64,000 bases of DNA from Molossus alvarezi (lineage: Eukaryota > Chordata > Mammalia > Chiroptera > Molossidae): contig CM073887.1 of NCBI GenBank assembly GCA_037176705.1, positions 89,166,348-89,230,347 of the forward strand, in the 5' to 3' direction. The first letter of the stretch is position 1, and each line of letters opens with the position of its first letter. Below the pieces are notes generated by a model, which did not search any database, was not told the origin of the DNA, and saw only the letters and a program-made list of their open reading frames with translations. This document shows positions 21,297-32,828 of this stretch, in pieces. The translations under genes were made by a program, and so were the position numbers.

Positions 21297-22201
21297 TTTG
21301 GCTGCCTCCCTGTGTTTGTTTCTGTGTATTACTTAATGAGAGGTATGGGGCTCGCTGAGACCCGGTGCTGCTCGTTTGAAAGAATTTAGGAAAAACCTGA
21401 AGCAGGATCCAAGACCTGCCAATCCTATGGTTAAGCAAGTGGCAACAGCTTGGGTGGACTTGAAAGTTGTGTGGGGTGGGGCGGGGCCTCAGAGAGTCAG
21501 CAGGGCGGGGCTACCAGTGTGAGCCAGGTTGCTGGAGTCCCAGATATGGCTTCTGTCTGCCGCCCCCGGGGAAGGGCTCACCAAAGGAACAAAGGCCTCT
21601 GACAGCACGTTTGTCCCCAAGGAAGCCCCCTCTCCAGCGCTTGCTCCAGTGCCAAACAGCTCAGTTCTTCCCTGTATGTCTCTGGCGCCCCTTGAGCTGC
21701 CTCCCCTCCGAGCTTAGAGGGAGAGAGTCCGATAAGTCCGTGCGCGGGCCCTTTAGGGAGCTGCCTGGGGCTCCAGCCAGGTCAGCTTCCCTGAGCCTCA
21801 GTTTCCGCTGATTTTTCCAGCCAGAAGTTATGGGGACTTCTCTTCCTGGCTCTGGAACCCTGAACGGGGCACCTGGTGTGGGACGGGGACCCCTCAGTCC
21901 TCAGGAAGGACCTTCCCGGCCGCGGGAGCCTCCTGATTTTTATCCACCACGCTTGGGTGTGGGACCAGCCCGTCTCTCCGCCGCGCCGCCACTGCCGCCC
22001 CCCCTCGCGCCGCCGCTTGTCCTACCGGTCTGGATGTAGCTGCTTTTTTCCCCTTAGTTCAGTAGTTGTACGACTTCCATTCAGCTTGATTTCAGGCGGT
22101 TTTAAATGATGGTTGTTTTGTAGTTTAGTTGTAACTTTGATGTGGTTGTGGGAGGACGCGATACCGCGTTTACCTACGCCGCCATCTTGACCGGAAGTCT
22201 C
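21297..22201 (-). promoter_or_regulatory. HAL1 5' leader/promoter, CpG-rich with YY1-like and ETS-like motifs
   Basis: On the minus strand the first bases carry an ETS-type core (ACTTCCGG, 22,191-22,198) and directly after it a YY1-type AAGATGGCGGC (22,178-22,188). The next part is very rich in CpG (about 21,950-22,030 and 22,150-22,200). In human L1 a YY1 site near the start sets accurate initiation; the same role here is inference. Confidence 0.7.
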
Positions 22202-22220
22202 GTCAATTGCATTCTTTTTT

Positions 22221-22424
22221 CCATATTGCAACTTTATGTTTAAGTTCTCCAGCTTTTCACCTATTTACTCCTTTCCCTCCATTTTCTTATATATTAATTA
22301 TAATTATTTGAAGTCCTTTACTTCTGAAACACCTGTGGGTCTATTTTCATTATTTGTCTTTTTTTTTTTTCTATTTTTCAGTGATTTGGTCCTAGTTTCA
22401 AATTTTATTATTATTATTTTTAAA
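22221..22424 (-). mobile_element. Old HAL1/L1 relic, continuation right of the young HAL1
   Basis: AT-rich sequence that continues the target interrupted at 19,970. It resembles leader/ORF1-proximal sequence of an old element and probably resumes again after the SINE stack at 23,160. Confidence 0.45.
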
Positions 22425-22662
22425 CCTCACCCGAGGATTTATTTTTCCATTTATCTTCAGGCAGAGTGGGAGGGAGAAAGGGAGAGAGAGAGAGAGAAAC
22501 ATTGATGTGAGAGAGACACATTGACTGGCCGCCTCCCACATGACCCTGACCATGGTGGGGACCGAACCACAACCAAGGCATGTGCCCTTGACCAGAACTG
22601 AACATGAGTCTCTTTGGTCCACAGGCCAATGCTCTAACTGCTGAGCAAAACCATCCAGGGAT
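22425..22662 (-). mobile_element. Ves-type SINE, minus strand (stack member 1)
   Basis: The 3' end ACCTCACCCGAGGATTTAT is at the left; the head is at the right (GCAAAACCATCCAGGGA). The GA-rich part has AGAGAGAGAGAGAAACATTG. Diverged. Confidence 0.9.
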
Positions 22663-22675
22663 ATTTTAATGTGTG

Positions 22676-22709
22676 TGTTTGTTTGTTTGTTTGTTTGTTT
22701 TGTTTTGCT
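22676..22709. repeat. (GTTT)n microsatellite
   Basis: On the minus strand this is AAAC repeats, most simply an altered SINE A tail. Confidence 0.93.
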
Positions 22710-22710
22710 T

Positions 22711-22943
22711 TTTTATCCTCACCTGAGGACATTTTCCATTTTTTGTTCAGATAGAGAGGAAGGAAGAGAGAGGAAGAGAGAGAGAGAAACATCAACGTGA
22801 AAAGGACACATCAAGTGGCTGCCTCCTGCACGACCCAACCAGGGCCGGGGACAAACTGCAACCGAGGCATGCACTCTTAGTGAGAACCGAACCCGGGTCT
22901 CTCTGGGCCAATGCTCTAACTGCTGAGCCAAACCAGCCAGGGC
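22711..22943 (-). mobile_element. Ves-type SINE, minus strand (stack member 2)
   Basis: TTATCCTCACCTGAGGACAT at the left, head CCCTGGCTGGTTTGGCTCAG on the minus strand at the right. A short deletion lies in the head region (CTCTGGGCCAATGCTC). Confidence 0.92.
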
Positions 22944-22949
22944 TTAATA

Positions 22950-23160
22950 TGTTTTTTACTGATTTTTTTGAGAAAGTGAGAGAGGAAGGGAAGAGAGAGA
23001 GAGAGAAACATTGATGAGAGAAAACCATTGAGTGGCTGCATCTTGCATGTCCCCTACTGGGGATTGAGCCTGCTACTGGGGCATGTGTCCTGACTGGAAA
23101 TCTAACCAGTGACCTTGCAGGGGAGGACGCTCAACCAACTGAGCCACACCCGCCAGGGCC
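22950..23160 (-). mobile_element. Ves-type SINE, minus strand (stack member 3, older head type)
   Basis: Head CCCTGGCGGGTGTGGCTCAG on the minus strand at the right. The sequence GTCCTAGTTT follows it at 23,162 and also precedes the whole stack at 22,389, so this copy probably inserted first and the other two landed in its tail. Confidence 0.88.
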
Positions 23161-24439
23161 AGTCCTAGTTTTCAACATGTCTCAAAATTTTATATTGAAC
23201 AAAACACATTTGATGAAAATTGGAAATGCTCTGGGTGATGTTATCTTTATGCAGAAAAAAAGGGGATTTAGTTGTCTTCTGGCAGGCAGTATACTGACAG
23301 ATTCCCTTACTCCTCTCAAGACTTAGTTTTATGTTGTATTGTAGCTAGTGTAGTTCACTTTTTTTTTTTTTTTGTTCTAGTGTATAACTCATTTCCCAGA
23401 TGTGGCCCTCTCTCCTAGGGTGTGACTCTTCTGGGACTCAGCTAAAAACCTGGGTTAGTTTACCAAGGCCTCTCCACTTTGGCAAAACTTGAATTCTGAT
23501 TTGTCTCCTAAGTACTTTGTAACTGCTAAAATTTCTGCTTAGTTCTTTAGTCTCCAAGTTCCTGTTTATAATTAGGCCAATAAATTCAGAGGAATGTGTA
23601 TGCAATCATCAGGCTCCTTCTCTGTTGCTTCCTCTTTCTATAATCACCCCTTCTCCCCATGTTCCAGCCTCTTTGGCATCCCTGAACTCCAACCCCCCAT
23701 CCTCAGCCTGGTAAGATGGATGCTTTCTTCTTGGTCCTTATTCCTCATATAACAATGGAGAAATGTCGCCAGGGGAAAGTCGGGGTAAATGTGGAACTCA
23801 CTACAGATTATTCCCCTTTATCAAGGATCATAATCCTTCCATTCTTACTTGTATCAATTGTTCTCTAGTACTTTCAAATAGCTGTTTTATATATTTTGTC
23901 CAGTTTTTATAGTTTGTGTTTTGTTTTGTTTTGTTTTGGCAGGAGGATTAGTCTGATACAACCTACCATCATAATCAGAACTGGTAGTTGTTTTTTGTTT
24001 TTGTTTTTTTCAGTCCAAAACTAATAGCAGATTAGAAAGAACTGGAGATGGGGAGGCTCCACTGGCCCAGCTACTTTCAGCTAAATCTTAGACCCTTGGA
24101 CACGTGGAGCATCAGATCTACATCCTGAATTAGGGCTCCTTGTTTCCCTTTCCTGTCCTTTTTTCTTTTGAATTTTTATTGGATTCCAATCTTGACTAAG
24201 TGATTGGTCATAAACTGACTTCCCCATCATAAACAATGGTAAAACTAGATAAAAGATTTATAGCAACTGATTACAGGCATTGGGCAAACAATCACTTTCA
24301 TCCTTGACAGAAAGGAAATACACAAGGTGAATTCCACATTCAGTAAACTTCTTTGCCCAGTGTACTTTCCAAACTATGACAGAGGGAAGTGAAACCCAAA
24401 CTGAGCAACCGTCTCCCTGGGTAAAGAAACAGAAATCAG
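23161..24439. other. No gene seen; old repeat remnants likely at left
   Basis: The first 250 bases look like the continuation of the old HAL1/L1 relic. The rest has no named repeat, apart from TTTTG runs near 23,920-24,010, and no convincing coding frame. Confidence 0.45.
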
Positions 24440-24678
24440 CCCTGGCCGGTTTGGCTCAGTGGTTAGAGCGTCAGCCTGTGGTCCAGAGAGACCCGGGTTC
24501 GGTTCCCACTAAGGGCACGTACCTCGGTTGCAGTGTGTCCCCAGCCCTGGTTGGTCGTGCGGGTGGCAGCCACTCGTGTCCCTTTCACATCGATGTTTCT
24601 CTTTCTCTCTCTCTCCCTCCCACTCTATCTGAACAAAAAAATGAAAAATGTCCTCAGGTAAGGATAAAAAAAAAAAAA
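24440..24678 (+). mobile_element. Ves-type SINE
   Basis: A full copy with CCCTGGCCGGTTTGGCTCAG head, GGGTTCGGTTCCC B box and A tail. It is flanked by AAAGAAACAGAAATCAG / AAAGAAACATAGATCAG (24,423 and about 24,677). Confidence 0.95.
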
Positions 24679-24679
24679 G

Positions 24680-25139
24680 AAACATAGATCAGAGATAAAG
24701 GATGCTGAGGTGGCTGAACTTGTGGGGCAGGGTATCAAAGACAAGGGAGTTACACTAAGGTCCTCTTGAAGCTTTGTATAAACGGCACATGTGCAGGGCA
24801 AGAGTGCACAAGGCTGGTGGATTAAAAACTCTGGGTCTGTGAATTAAATGGGACTCCAGCGGTCACACAGTACTGAGACCTCTTCTGACAGCCAGAATAG
24901 AAAGACCTTGTGAAAACCCTGAGCATTTAATTAAATTTTTAGAAAGTCCATGCCTTAGGAATAGAGATACTCTGGCCATAAAGTATGTGATACTTTACAC
25001 CTGCCCTAATAAAGCTTAAAATGGAGTCTCCACAGAATCAAATTAAGCATCTATAGTAAATTTACTGCCTAACAAAAAAAATTGAATGCTCTGTAAAAAA
25101 GATAGCGTAGTCCAGACTCTCAACAATGTACATTTTCCA
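24680..25139. other. No gene seen
   Basis: Short AT-moderate stretch between SINEs with no recognised feature. Confidence 0.5.
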
Positions 25140-25149
25140 GCATACAATC

Positions 25150-25395
25150 ACATCTTTTTTTTTTATCCTCACCTGAGGAAATTTTTCCATTTTTTTTGTT
25201 CAGATAGAGTGGAAGGGAGAGAGAGAGGGTGAAACGTTGACGTGAAAGGGACACATCGAGTGGTTGCCACCCGCACAACCCAACCAGAGCTGGGGACAAA
25301 CTGAAACCAAGGCACGTGCCCTTAGCGGGAACCAAACCCAGGTCTCTCTGGACCGCAGGCTGACGCTCTAACTGTTGAGCCAAACCGGCCAGGGC
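25150..25395 (-). mobile_element. Ves-type SINE, minus strand
   Basis: TATCCTCACCTGAGGAAAT at the left, AAACCGGCCAGGGC at the right. It is flanked by a perfect 10-bp CATACAATCA duplication (25,140-25,149 and 25,396-25,405). Confidence 0.95.
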
Positions 25396-25399
25396 CATA

Positions 25400-26830
25400 C
25401 AATCAAATATTATCAGACATATGAAGAAGCAGGAAAGTATGACTCATAACCAGAAGAAATAATTAATAGAAACAGATCCAGAGATAGCACAGATATTGGA
25501 ATTAGCAGATGAAGACTTTAAAACAGCTATTATAAATATGTCCAAGAATTTTAAATGGTAATATAGACAGAATAAATAAATAGAAAATCCATTTTGGCAG
25601 AGAAATGGAAACTATAAAAAATAAATGGAAATTATAAAACTAAAAAATATAACATACAAAATGAAAATTTTACTAGGTGGGCTTAACAGCAGACTGGACA
25701 CTGCAGAATAAATACTCAGTGAACTTGAAATCCATGCAATAGAAACTAAATGAAAACATAGAAAGAAAAATAACTGGGGAAAAAATGAGCAAAGCTTCAG
25801 TGAAGTGTCCTTGAAACAATATCAAGCAATATAACATACGTAAAATTTGAGTCCCAGAAGAATAAGGGAGATAGAGATTGACATAAATTTTAAAAAATGA
25901 CTGATATTCTATTCTAAATTTGATTTTAAAAATGAACTCACCTCCCCAGGAAGCTAAGGTTTATAATGACCCCAAACAGTCTAAATAGAAATAAAACCAC
26001 ATCCAGGCACATCATATTCAAATATCTTAAAACCAAAGAGGACATATTAAAAACAATGAAAGAACACAAACACATTACGTTAAGAGGAACAATGGTAAGA
26101 AGTACCATTTACCTTTCATCAGAAGTAATGCAAGGCAGCCCAGCTGGTGTGGCTCAGTGGTTGAGCATCACCCCATGCACCAAGAGGTAGCCAGTTGAAT
26201 TCCCAGTCAGGACACATGCCCAGGTTGTAGGCCAAATCCTCAATGGGGGGCATGCAGGAGGCGGCCAATCAATATTCTCTCCCATCGATGTTTCTATCTC
26301 TCTCTTCCTCTCCCTTCCTCTCTCTTGAATCAATAAAAATAATAATAATAATGCAAGCCAGAAAGCATGGAAACATGGAGTGATACATTAAATATGCTTT
26401 GAGAAAAAATATCAACCTGGTAGTATTATATATCCAGAGAAATTATTTTTCAAAAGATAATAAAAAATAAAGGTATTTTTTAATTAAAATTTTAAGAGCT
26501 GAGAGAGTTTATCACCAGTGTACCTACACCATTGAAAATGTTAAACGTTTTAAGGCTAAAGGGAAACGATATCTAATGGAAATTCAGCTCTAAAGAAAGA
26601 CTATCAGTAAATATAATAAGTAAATATAAAATATGTTTCTTAAATTGTTTACAAGACAACTGATTGTTTAAAGAAAAAATAATAACTATTTAATATGAAA
26701 TTCATAACATTTGCAGAAGTAAATGTATGACAACACTATTACGAAGGGGTAAATAAAAGTATGTTACTGTAAGGTTTTTACATTATATAAAAAATAGTAT
26801 TTATCCTTTTCTTCTTGTCTTTATTTTTCA
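25400..26830 (+). mobile_element. Old HAL1 ORF1/3' UTR fragment, plus strand
   Basis: Decayed ORF1-like sequence: the antigenomic order AGACTGGACACTGCAGAATA, TGAACTTGAAATCCATGC, ACATCCAGGCACATCATA, then a 3' part with GACAACTGATTGTTTAAAG and TGTAAGGTTTTTACATTATA. These are features I associate with old HAL1/L1M 3' ends. One 74-codon open piece (25,966-26,190) is a remnant, not a gene. A SINE interrupts it at 26,138. Confidence 0.65.
26138..26347 (+). mobile_element. Ves-type SINE in old HAL1
   Basis: Head CCCAGCTGGTGTGGCTCAG, tail with AATAATAATAAT. Flanks TAATGCAAGGCAG / TAATGCAAGCCAG show the target duplication. Confidence 0.94.
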
Positions 26831-28027
26831 TTTTCTTTCCCCATTTTTCTAGTTTCAAGTACAATACAAATTAATTTATATAAAATTAAAACAATGTAGA
26901 AATGCATAACCTAGCCAAGGTAAATGTCCCAAAATACTATCTCCAGCAATAACAACTATCAACAGTTTTCAGTATTTTTCTCTGAGATTTTTTTTTTATC
27001 TATATGTAACAGAAAAACATATTTAAAGTATTTATCTTGATAAAAAGATACTTATTATAAAATTATTTACCTATATTGTCTACCAGCCCTTTTTTGAGTT
27101 TAAGTATATAAATAGTTTATTAAAATATGTTGCAAAAATTGAAACATAGATCTTGAATCAATTTAAAATTTATTATATAATGTGGAGAAGTATACAGTAT
27201 ATAGGATTACAACCATATTTCTGTATAAATAATGGCTCCAACATGATTTATTGAATAGATTTCTCTTTATCCTATGATATAAGGTGATTCTTCTATCACA
27301 TGCTATGAACTCTATTTTGTTTGACTAATATATTTATCTTTTCCTATGTTCCCAACACACTTTTAATTACTTTAACTTTATTGCATACTTTGATGCCTAG
27401 AGGGAATATCTCTTTATTATTCTTTCAATCCAATTTTTGGCTTTTCATCCATATCTACTCTTTCATTTAATACTTAGAATCATCTTGCCAATACGCTCCA
27501 CACCCAAATGAATTTTAATTGGAACAGCATTGAATTTATCAATAAATTTAAAACATTGAGTTTTCTAGGAACATGACATATGCCTCTATTTTGTCTTCCT
27601 TTATATCTATCCTAGAGCAGAGTTTATATGCCTTCCATGTGACCTTAGTGAGTTTCTAGATATTTCACATGTCACTATTACTGTGAATAGTAAATTGTTT
27701 TCATCACATTTTCTAATTAATTGTGACTTAATGCTTTTAAAAGTTATTAAAATCTCTCTCTATAGATATAGCTAGATATAAATATAAATATAGATATATA
27801 GATATAGATTTATTTATCTTATTCTGCTCCATCTACTGAATCCCTTTATATAGTGTTTTAATGGATGCGCCTGGATTTTATGGAGGCACAATTATAATAC
27901 CATATGCCAATAATGATCATTTTGATTATTTTTATTACTTATTATACTTATTTTGTCTATTCATTATTTGTCTTTTCACCTTATTGTCCCAGTTAGAACC
28001 TCCAAAGCAACACTGCACAATAGTAAT
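26831..28027 (-). mobile_element. Old L1M-like fragment, minus strand (left part)
   Basis: Very AT-rich. From about 27,080 the minus strand resembles ORF2 sequence of an old L1 (antisense of the ATTGAATTTATCAATAAATT block near 27,531). It is interrupted at 28,028 by a SINE plus a full-length L1 and resumes at 34,869. The part before 27,080 is unassigned. Confidence 0.6.
27761..27820. repeat. (ATAGAT)n-like AT-rich repeat
   Basis: Imperfect TATAGATATAG/ATAAATATA units. Confidence 0.85.
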
Positions 28028-28041
28028 GAAAGGGACATTGT

Positions 28042-28253
28042 TGCCCAGCCGGCAAGGCTCAGTGGCTTGAGCGTGTCATCCCATGAACTGAGAGGTCCTA
28101 GTTTGATTCCAGGTCAGGGCACATGCTCCAGTAGGGAGCATGCAGGAGGCAGCCGATTGATATTTCTCTCTCACACTGATGTTTCTATCTCTTTCTTCTT
28201 TCCTCTCTCTCAAAAAAAATTAATAAAAATATATTTTTTAAAAATTAAAAGAA
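28042..28253 (+). mobile_element. Ves-type SINE, target of a nested L1
   Basis: Head GCCCAGCCGGCAAGGCTCAG, CT-rich part and A/T-rich tail. Its 13-bp target duplication GAAAGGGACATTG is at 28,028-28,040 and, beyond the L1 that landed in its tail, at 34,856-34,868. Confidence 0.93.
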
Positions 28254-29040
28254 GGGGAATTCCAAAATGGTGGTGGAGTGAATGGAAGCTACACAGATCG
28301 TCTCCCAGGACCCAGTTGGAATTACAACTAAAACACAAACAAATTGATGGGGAAAATCAACAGAAAAGCAGCTGGCAAGGACCATATAACCAGGGACACT
28401 GACTCAATCCTGGTAGGATTGTGAAGGTGCAAAATGGGGGCTGGGAGCCCACAGACAGCAGCGGCCTTAGCTATGAGCAGTGCCCTTGGGTTAAAGTCCC
28501 AAGTGGCTCCACAGCGCAGAGTTGGAACAGAGGCTAAAATAGCCTGAGCCACTCACCTTGGGCTCCGGCAGAGGGAAGGCAGACAGGACTGGAACTGTGT
28601 GGGGACACTCGGAATTTGCAGGGTGCTCAGAGCTTTTGCTGAGTGTAGCCACTGCAGGACTGTGGTCATCTTACACCTTCCCAGGACCCTGGGGAGAGGT
28701 GGCGGCCCCTCCCTCGGAGATTCAACCCCACCTGGTGGCCATTGAAATGCTAATTTAGGACCATTAATAACCAGCATCTGCCCCACCTTCGGGAAATCCT
28801 CTTACACTGAGCACCTGAGGGAGTTTTTCAGGCAACTCAGAAACCAAGGTTCTTCAGGCCACCTCTACTAATAGCCTCCAGGCAAAAAAAGCTACAGGAT
28901 AACTACCATTCCCTGGGCTAGCAACTCTAACCAGGAAAGTTAAGACTTGACAGTGGTGTTTAAAGTGTGTCATCCCTGCCTCATCCAAATCCAGGAGAGG
29001 GAGCCACAAACAGCAGAACACCAACACCCGCAGGGAAAAT
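28254..29040 (+). promoter_or_regulatory. L1 5' UTR
   Basis: About 790 bases, alignable from about 28,440 with the minus-strand L1 (14,390 down to 13,800). The far 5' part of the two copies differs. Confidence 0.75.
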
Positions 29041-29910
29041 ATGGCAGACTCCAAAGCCCACTGTGATAGCAAAATGGTGAAAAACAAAAACAAAAGCCAA
29101 ATGAAAGAACAAGAAACCTCGACCAAAGATGAGATAAACAAAGTGGAGTTAAGCAAGTTAACAGAACTAGAATTCAACAGCATGTGTAAGGACATAGAGA
29201 TGCTGAAAATAAGCCAATTGGAAATTAAAAACCACCAAGAAGAGATAAAAATGACATATCAGAAATGAAAAACACATTGAAAGGTCTAAAAAGCAGAGTA
29301 GAAGAAGCTGAGTACCGGATCAGTGAATTAGAAGACAGGGTAGAAAAAATCAACCAATCAGAAAACGAAAAGGAAAAAACGATTAAAAAACAGACAGATA
29401 GCTTAAGAGAACTGTGGGACAATTGGAAACGTAATAATATTCACATCATAGGAGTCTCCGAAAAGAAGAAAATGAGCAAGGGTTAGAGAATATATTCAAA
29501 GAAATAGTGACAGAAAACTTTCCTAGTTTGGTGAAGGAAGGAGGCATTCAAGTTCAAGAAGCACAGAGAGCCCAAAGTAAGAAGAAACCAAACAGGCCCA
29601 CACCAAGACACACAGTAATCAAACTGCCAAAAATTAAAGACAAACAGAGAATCCTAAAAGCAGCAAGAGATAAGCTACAGGTCACCTGCAAAGGAAACCC
29701 CATAAGGCTCTCAGCTGACTTCTCACAAGAAACACTGCAGGCCAGAAGGGAATGGCATGAAGTAATCAAGGTCATGAAAAACAAGGATCTCAATCCAAGA
29801 CTACTCTACCCAGCAAGGCTGTCATTCAAAATAGAAGGTCAAATAAAGACTAAGGGAATACATTAGCACCAAACCAGCACTGCAAGAAATGTTAAAAGGA
29901 CTGCTGTAAT
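29041..29910 (+). pseudogene. L1 ORF1 remnant
   Basis: Starts MADSKAHCDSKMVKNKNKSQ. The coiled-coil region shifts frame near 29,255-29,268, continues at 29,265-29,486 (RVEEAEYRISELEDRVEKIN), then shifts again near 29,460-29,510 before the RNA-recognition and C-terminal part (29,507-29,866: ENFPSLVKEGGIQVQEAQRA, PTPRHTVIKLPKIKDKQRIL). A deletion near 29,850 removes part of the C-terminal KTFPD region. Confidence 0.9.
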
Positions 29911-30243
29911 TAGCAGGAGAAATGGGAAGAAAAATAGAACCACACTAAACAAAAATGGCAATAAATAAGTACATATCAATAATCACCTTAAATGTAAATG
30001 GACTGAATGCTTCGATAAAAAGACACAGAGTAGCTGATTGTATAAGAAAACATGACTCATCTATATGTTGTTTACAAGAGACCCATCTCACAACAAAAGA
30101 CTCACATAGGTTGAAAGTGAAGGGATGAAAAAAAATCTTCCAAGCAAATGGAAAGCAAAAAAAAGCTGGGGTAGCAATACTCATATCTGATCAAATAGAT
30201 TTCAAAATGAAGGCCATAACTAGAGACAAAGAAAGCCACTACA

Positions 30244-30480
30244 GCCCTGGCCGGTTTGGCTCAGCGGTTAGAGTGTCGGCCTGCGGTCCAGAGACCCAAG
30301 TTCGGTCCCCGATAAGGGCACAAAACTCAGTTGCACTTTGTCCCCGGCCCTGGTTGGTCGTGCAGATGGCAGCCACTCGATGTGTCCCTTTCACGTCGAT
30401 GTTTCTCTCTCTCTCTCCCTCCCACTCTATCTCAACAAAAAATTTAAAAATGTCCTTGGTTGAGGATTAAAAAAAAAAAA
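30244..30480 (+). mobile_element. Ves-type SINE in L1 ORF2
   Basis: Complete copy with flanks GAAAGCCACTAC / GAAGGCCACTAC (30,231 and about 30,482). Confidence 0.95.
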
Positions 30481-32577
30481 AGAAGGCCACTACATAATAT
30501 TGAAAAGATCTATCCAACGGGAAGGTATAACCTTGATAAACATATATGCACCCAATTTAGGAGCACCAAAATATATTAAAAATCTTCTGGAGGACTTCAA
30601 AGGAGAAATCGACAGCAATGCAATCATAGCAGGGGACTTCAACACACTGTTGACACCACTGGATAGATCCACTAGATAAAAAATTAGCAAGGAAATAGAC
30701 ACTCTAAATGAAGCACTAGACCAAATGGTTTAATAGATATCTACAGAGAATTACACCCCAAAACTACAGAATTCACATTCTTCTCAAGTGCACATGGGTC
30801 ATTCTCAAAAATAGACCACATGATAGGACACAAACTAAATATCTACAAGTTCAAGAAGACTGAAATCATATCAAGCATCTTCTCAGATCACAATGGCATG
30901 CAACTAGAAATCAATTGCAACAAAAACATGCAAAGACATCTGAACACATGGAGGCTAAATACCATGTTATTAAACCATTAATGGGTTACCAAGGAGATCA
31001 AGGAAGAAATTAAAAACTTCCTGGAAACCAATGAAAATGAACACACAACAACACAAAATCTATGGCATGCAGCAAACGCAGTTTTGAGAGGGAAATTCAT
31101 AGCACTACAGGCCTACCTCAAGAAGCAAGAAAAATCTCTAATAGACTATCTAACCTCACAACTTAAAGAACTAGAGAGCAAACAAAAAGAAAACCCCAGA
31201 GCAAGTAAAAGGAAGGAAATAGTAAAGATCAGAGCAGAAATGAACAACATAGAGACCAAAAAAAAAAAACAATTCAAAGGATCAAAGAAACAAAGAGCTG
31301 GTTTTTCGGAAAGATAAACAAGATTGATGGACCCTTAGCTAGACTCACCAAGAAACAAAGAGAGACAACCCAAATACACAAAATCAGAAATGAAAGAGGA
31401 GAAATAACAACTGACGCCACAGAAATACAAAAGATCATTAACAGCTACTATGAACAATTATCTGGCAACAAATTCGACAATCTAAGAGAAATGGATAAAT
31501 TTCTAGAAACACACAGTCTCCCAAAACTGGACTGGAAGACATAGACAACTTGAACAGACCAATAACAACTAACGAAATTGAAGAGGTAATCAAGACTCTC
31601 CCAGCAAACAAAAGCCCAGCCCAGATGGCTTCATGGGGGAGTTTTACCAAACATTCAAAAAAGAACTAACACCCATTCTCCTCAAACTATTTCAAAAAAT
31701 TCAAGAAGAAAGAAGACTTCCAAAGTCATTTTATGAGGCCAGCATAATTCTAATGCCAAAACCAGAAAAAGACACTACAAAGAAAGAAAACTACAGGCCA
31801 ATATCCCTGATGAATATACACGCCAAAATCCTGAACAAAATACTAGCAAATCGGATCCAGCAATACATCAAAAAAATTATTCACCATGACCAAGTGGGAT
31901 TCATCCCAGGAATGTAAGGCTGGTACAATATTTGCAAATCAATAAATGTGATACACCATATAAACAAAATGTAGAATAAAAACCACATGATCATATCAAT
32001 AGAAACTAAAAAAGCATTCAACAAAATCCAGCATCCATTTCTGATAGAAATGCTCAGCAATGTGGGAATAGAGGGATCATATCTAGACATAATAAAGGCC
32101 ATATATGAAAGACCTACAGCTAATATCATATTCAATGGGCAGCAACTAAAAACATTTCCCTTAAGAACAGGAACAAGACAGGAATGTCCACTTACACCAC
32201 TCTTATTTAACATAGTACTGGAAGTCTTAGCCACAGCAATCAGACATGAAGAATTAATAAAAGGGATCCAAGTTGGAAAAGAGGAAGTGAAACTGTCATT
32301 ATTTGCAGATGATATATTATACATAGAAAACCCTAAAGATTCCATCAAAAATCTACTAGACTTAATAAATGAATTTGGCAAAGTAGCAGGAAACAAAATT
32401 AATGTCAAGAAATCAATGGCATTCTTATACACCAATGATGAACTCACAGAAAGAGAAACTGAAAAAACAATCCCATTTACCATCGCGGCAAAAAAATTAA
32501 GATACCTAGGAATAAACTTAACCAAAGAAATAAAGGACCCATTCGCAGAAAACTACAGGTCATTGAAAAAAGAAACA

Positions 32578-32828
32578 GCCCTGGCCGGTTTGGCTCAGGG
32601 GTTAGAGCGTCGGCCTGCGGTCCAGAGAGACCCGGGTTCGGTTCCGTTAAGGGCACGTACCTCGGTTGCAGTTTGTCCCCAGCCCTGGTTGGGTCGTGTG
32701 GGTGGCAGCCACTCGATGTGTCCCTTTCACGTCGATGTTTCTCTCTCTCTCTCTCTCCCTCCCACTCTATCTGAACAAAAAATGGAAAAAAAATGTCCTC
32801 GGGTGAGGATAAAAAAAAAGAAAAAAAG
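32578..32828 (+). mobile_element. Ves-type SINE in L1 ORF2
   Basis: Complete copy with flanks AAAAAAGAAACAG / AAAAAAGAAATAG. An open frame runs from ORF2 through the SINE, giving a chance chimeric reading frame (31,987-32,841) with no likely meaning. Confidence 0.95.

Larger units (their letters stand above)
19983..22201 (-). mobile_element. Complete HAL1 (ORF1-only 'half-L1') retrotransposon
   Basis: A full element on the minus strand. The 5' end at 22,201 reads GAGACTTCCGGTCAAGATGG; next is a CpG-rich leader of about 900 bases, an uninterrupted 313-codon ORF1 (21,296-20,355), about 350 bases of 3' UTR with an AATAAA just before the end, and a 15-18 base A tail (poly-T at 19,984). There is no ORF2 and no room for one. 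The target duplication GTCAATTGCATTCTTTTT lies at 19,971 and 22,202. No SINE has landed in it and the leader still has many CpGs, both signs of youth. It would need L1 ORF2 protein in trans to move. Confidence 0.93.

Noticed and set aside
20701..21336. A 211-codon open frame on the plus strand
   Set aside because: It is the antisense of the intact HAL1 ORF1; its serine/leucine-rich reading is what the ORF1 coiled coil gives on the other strand.
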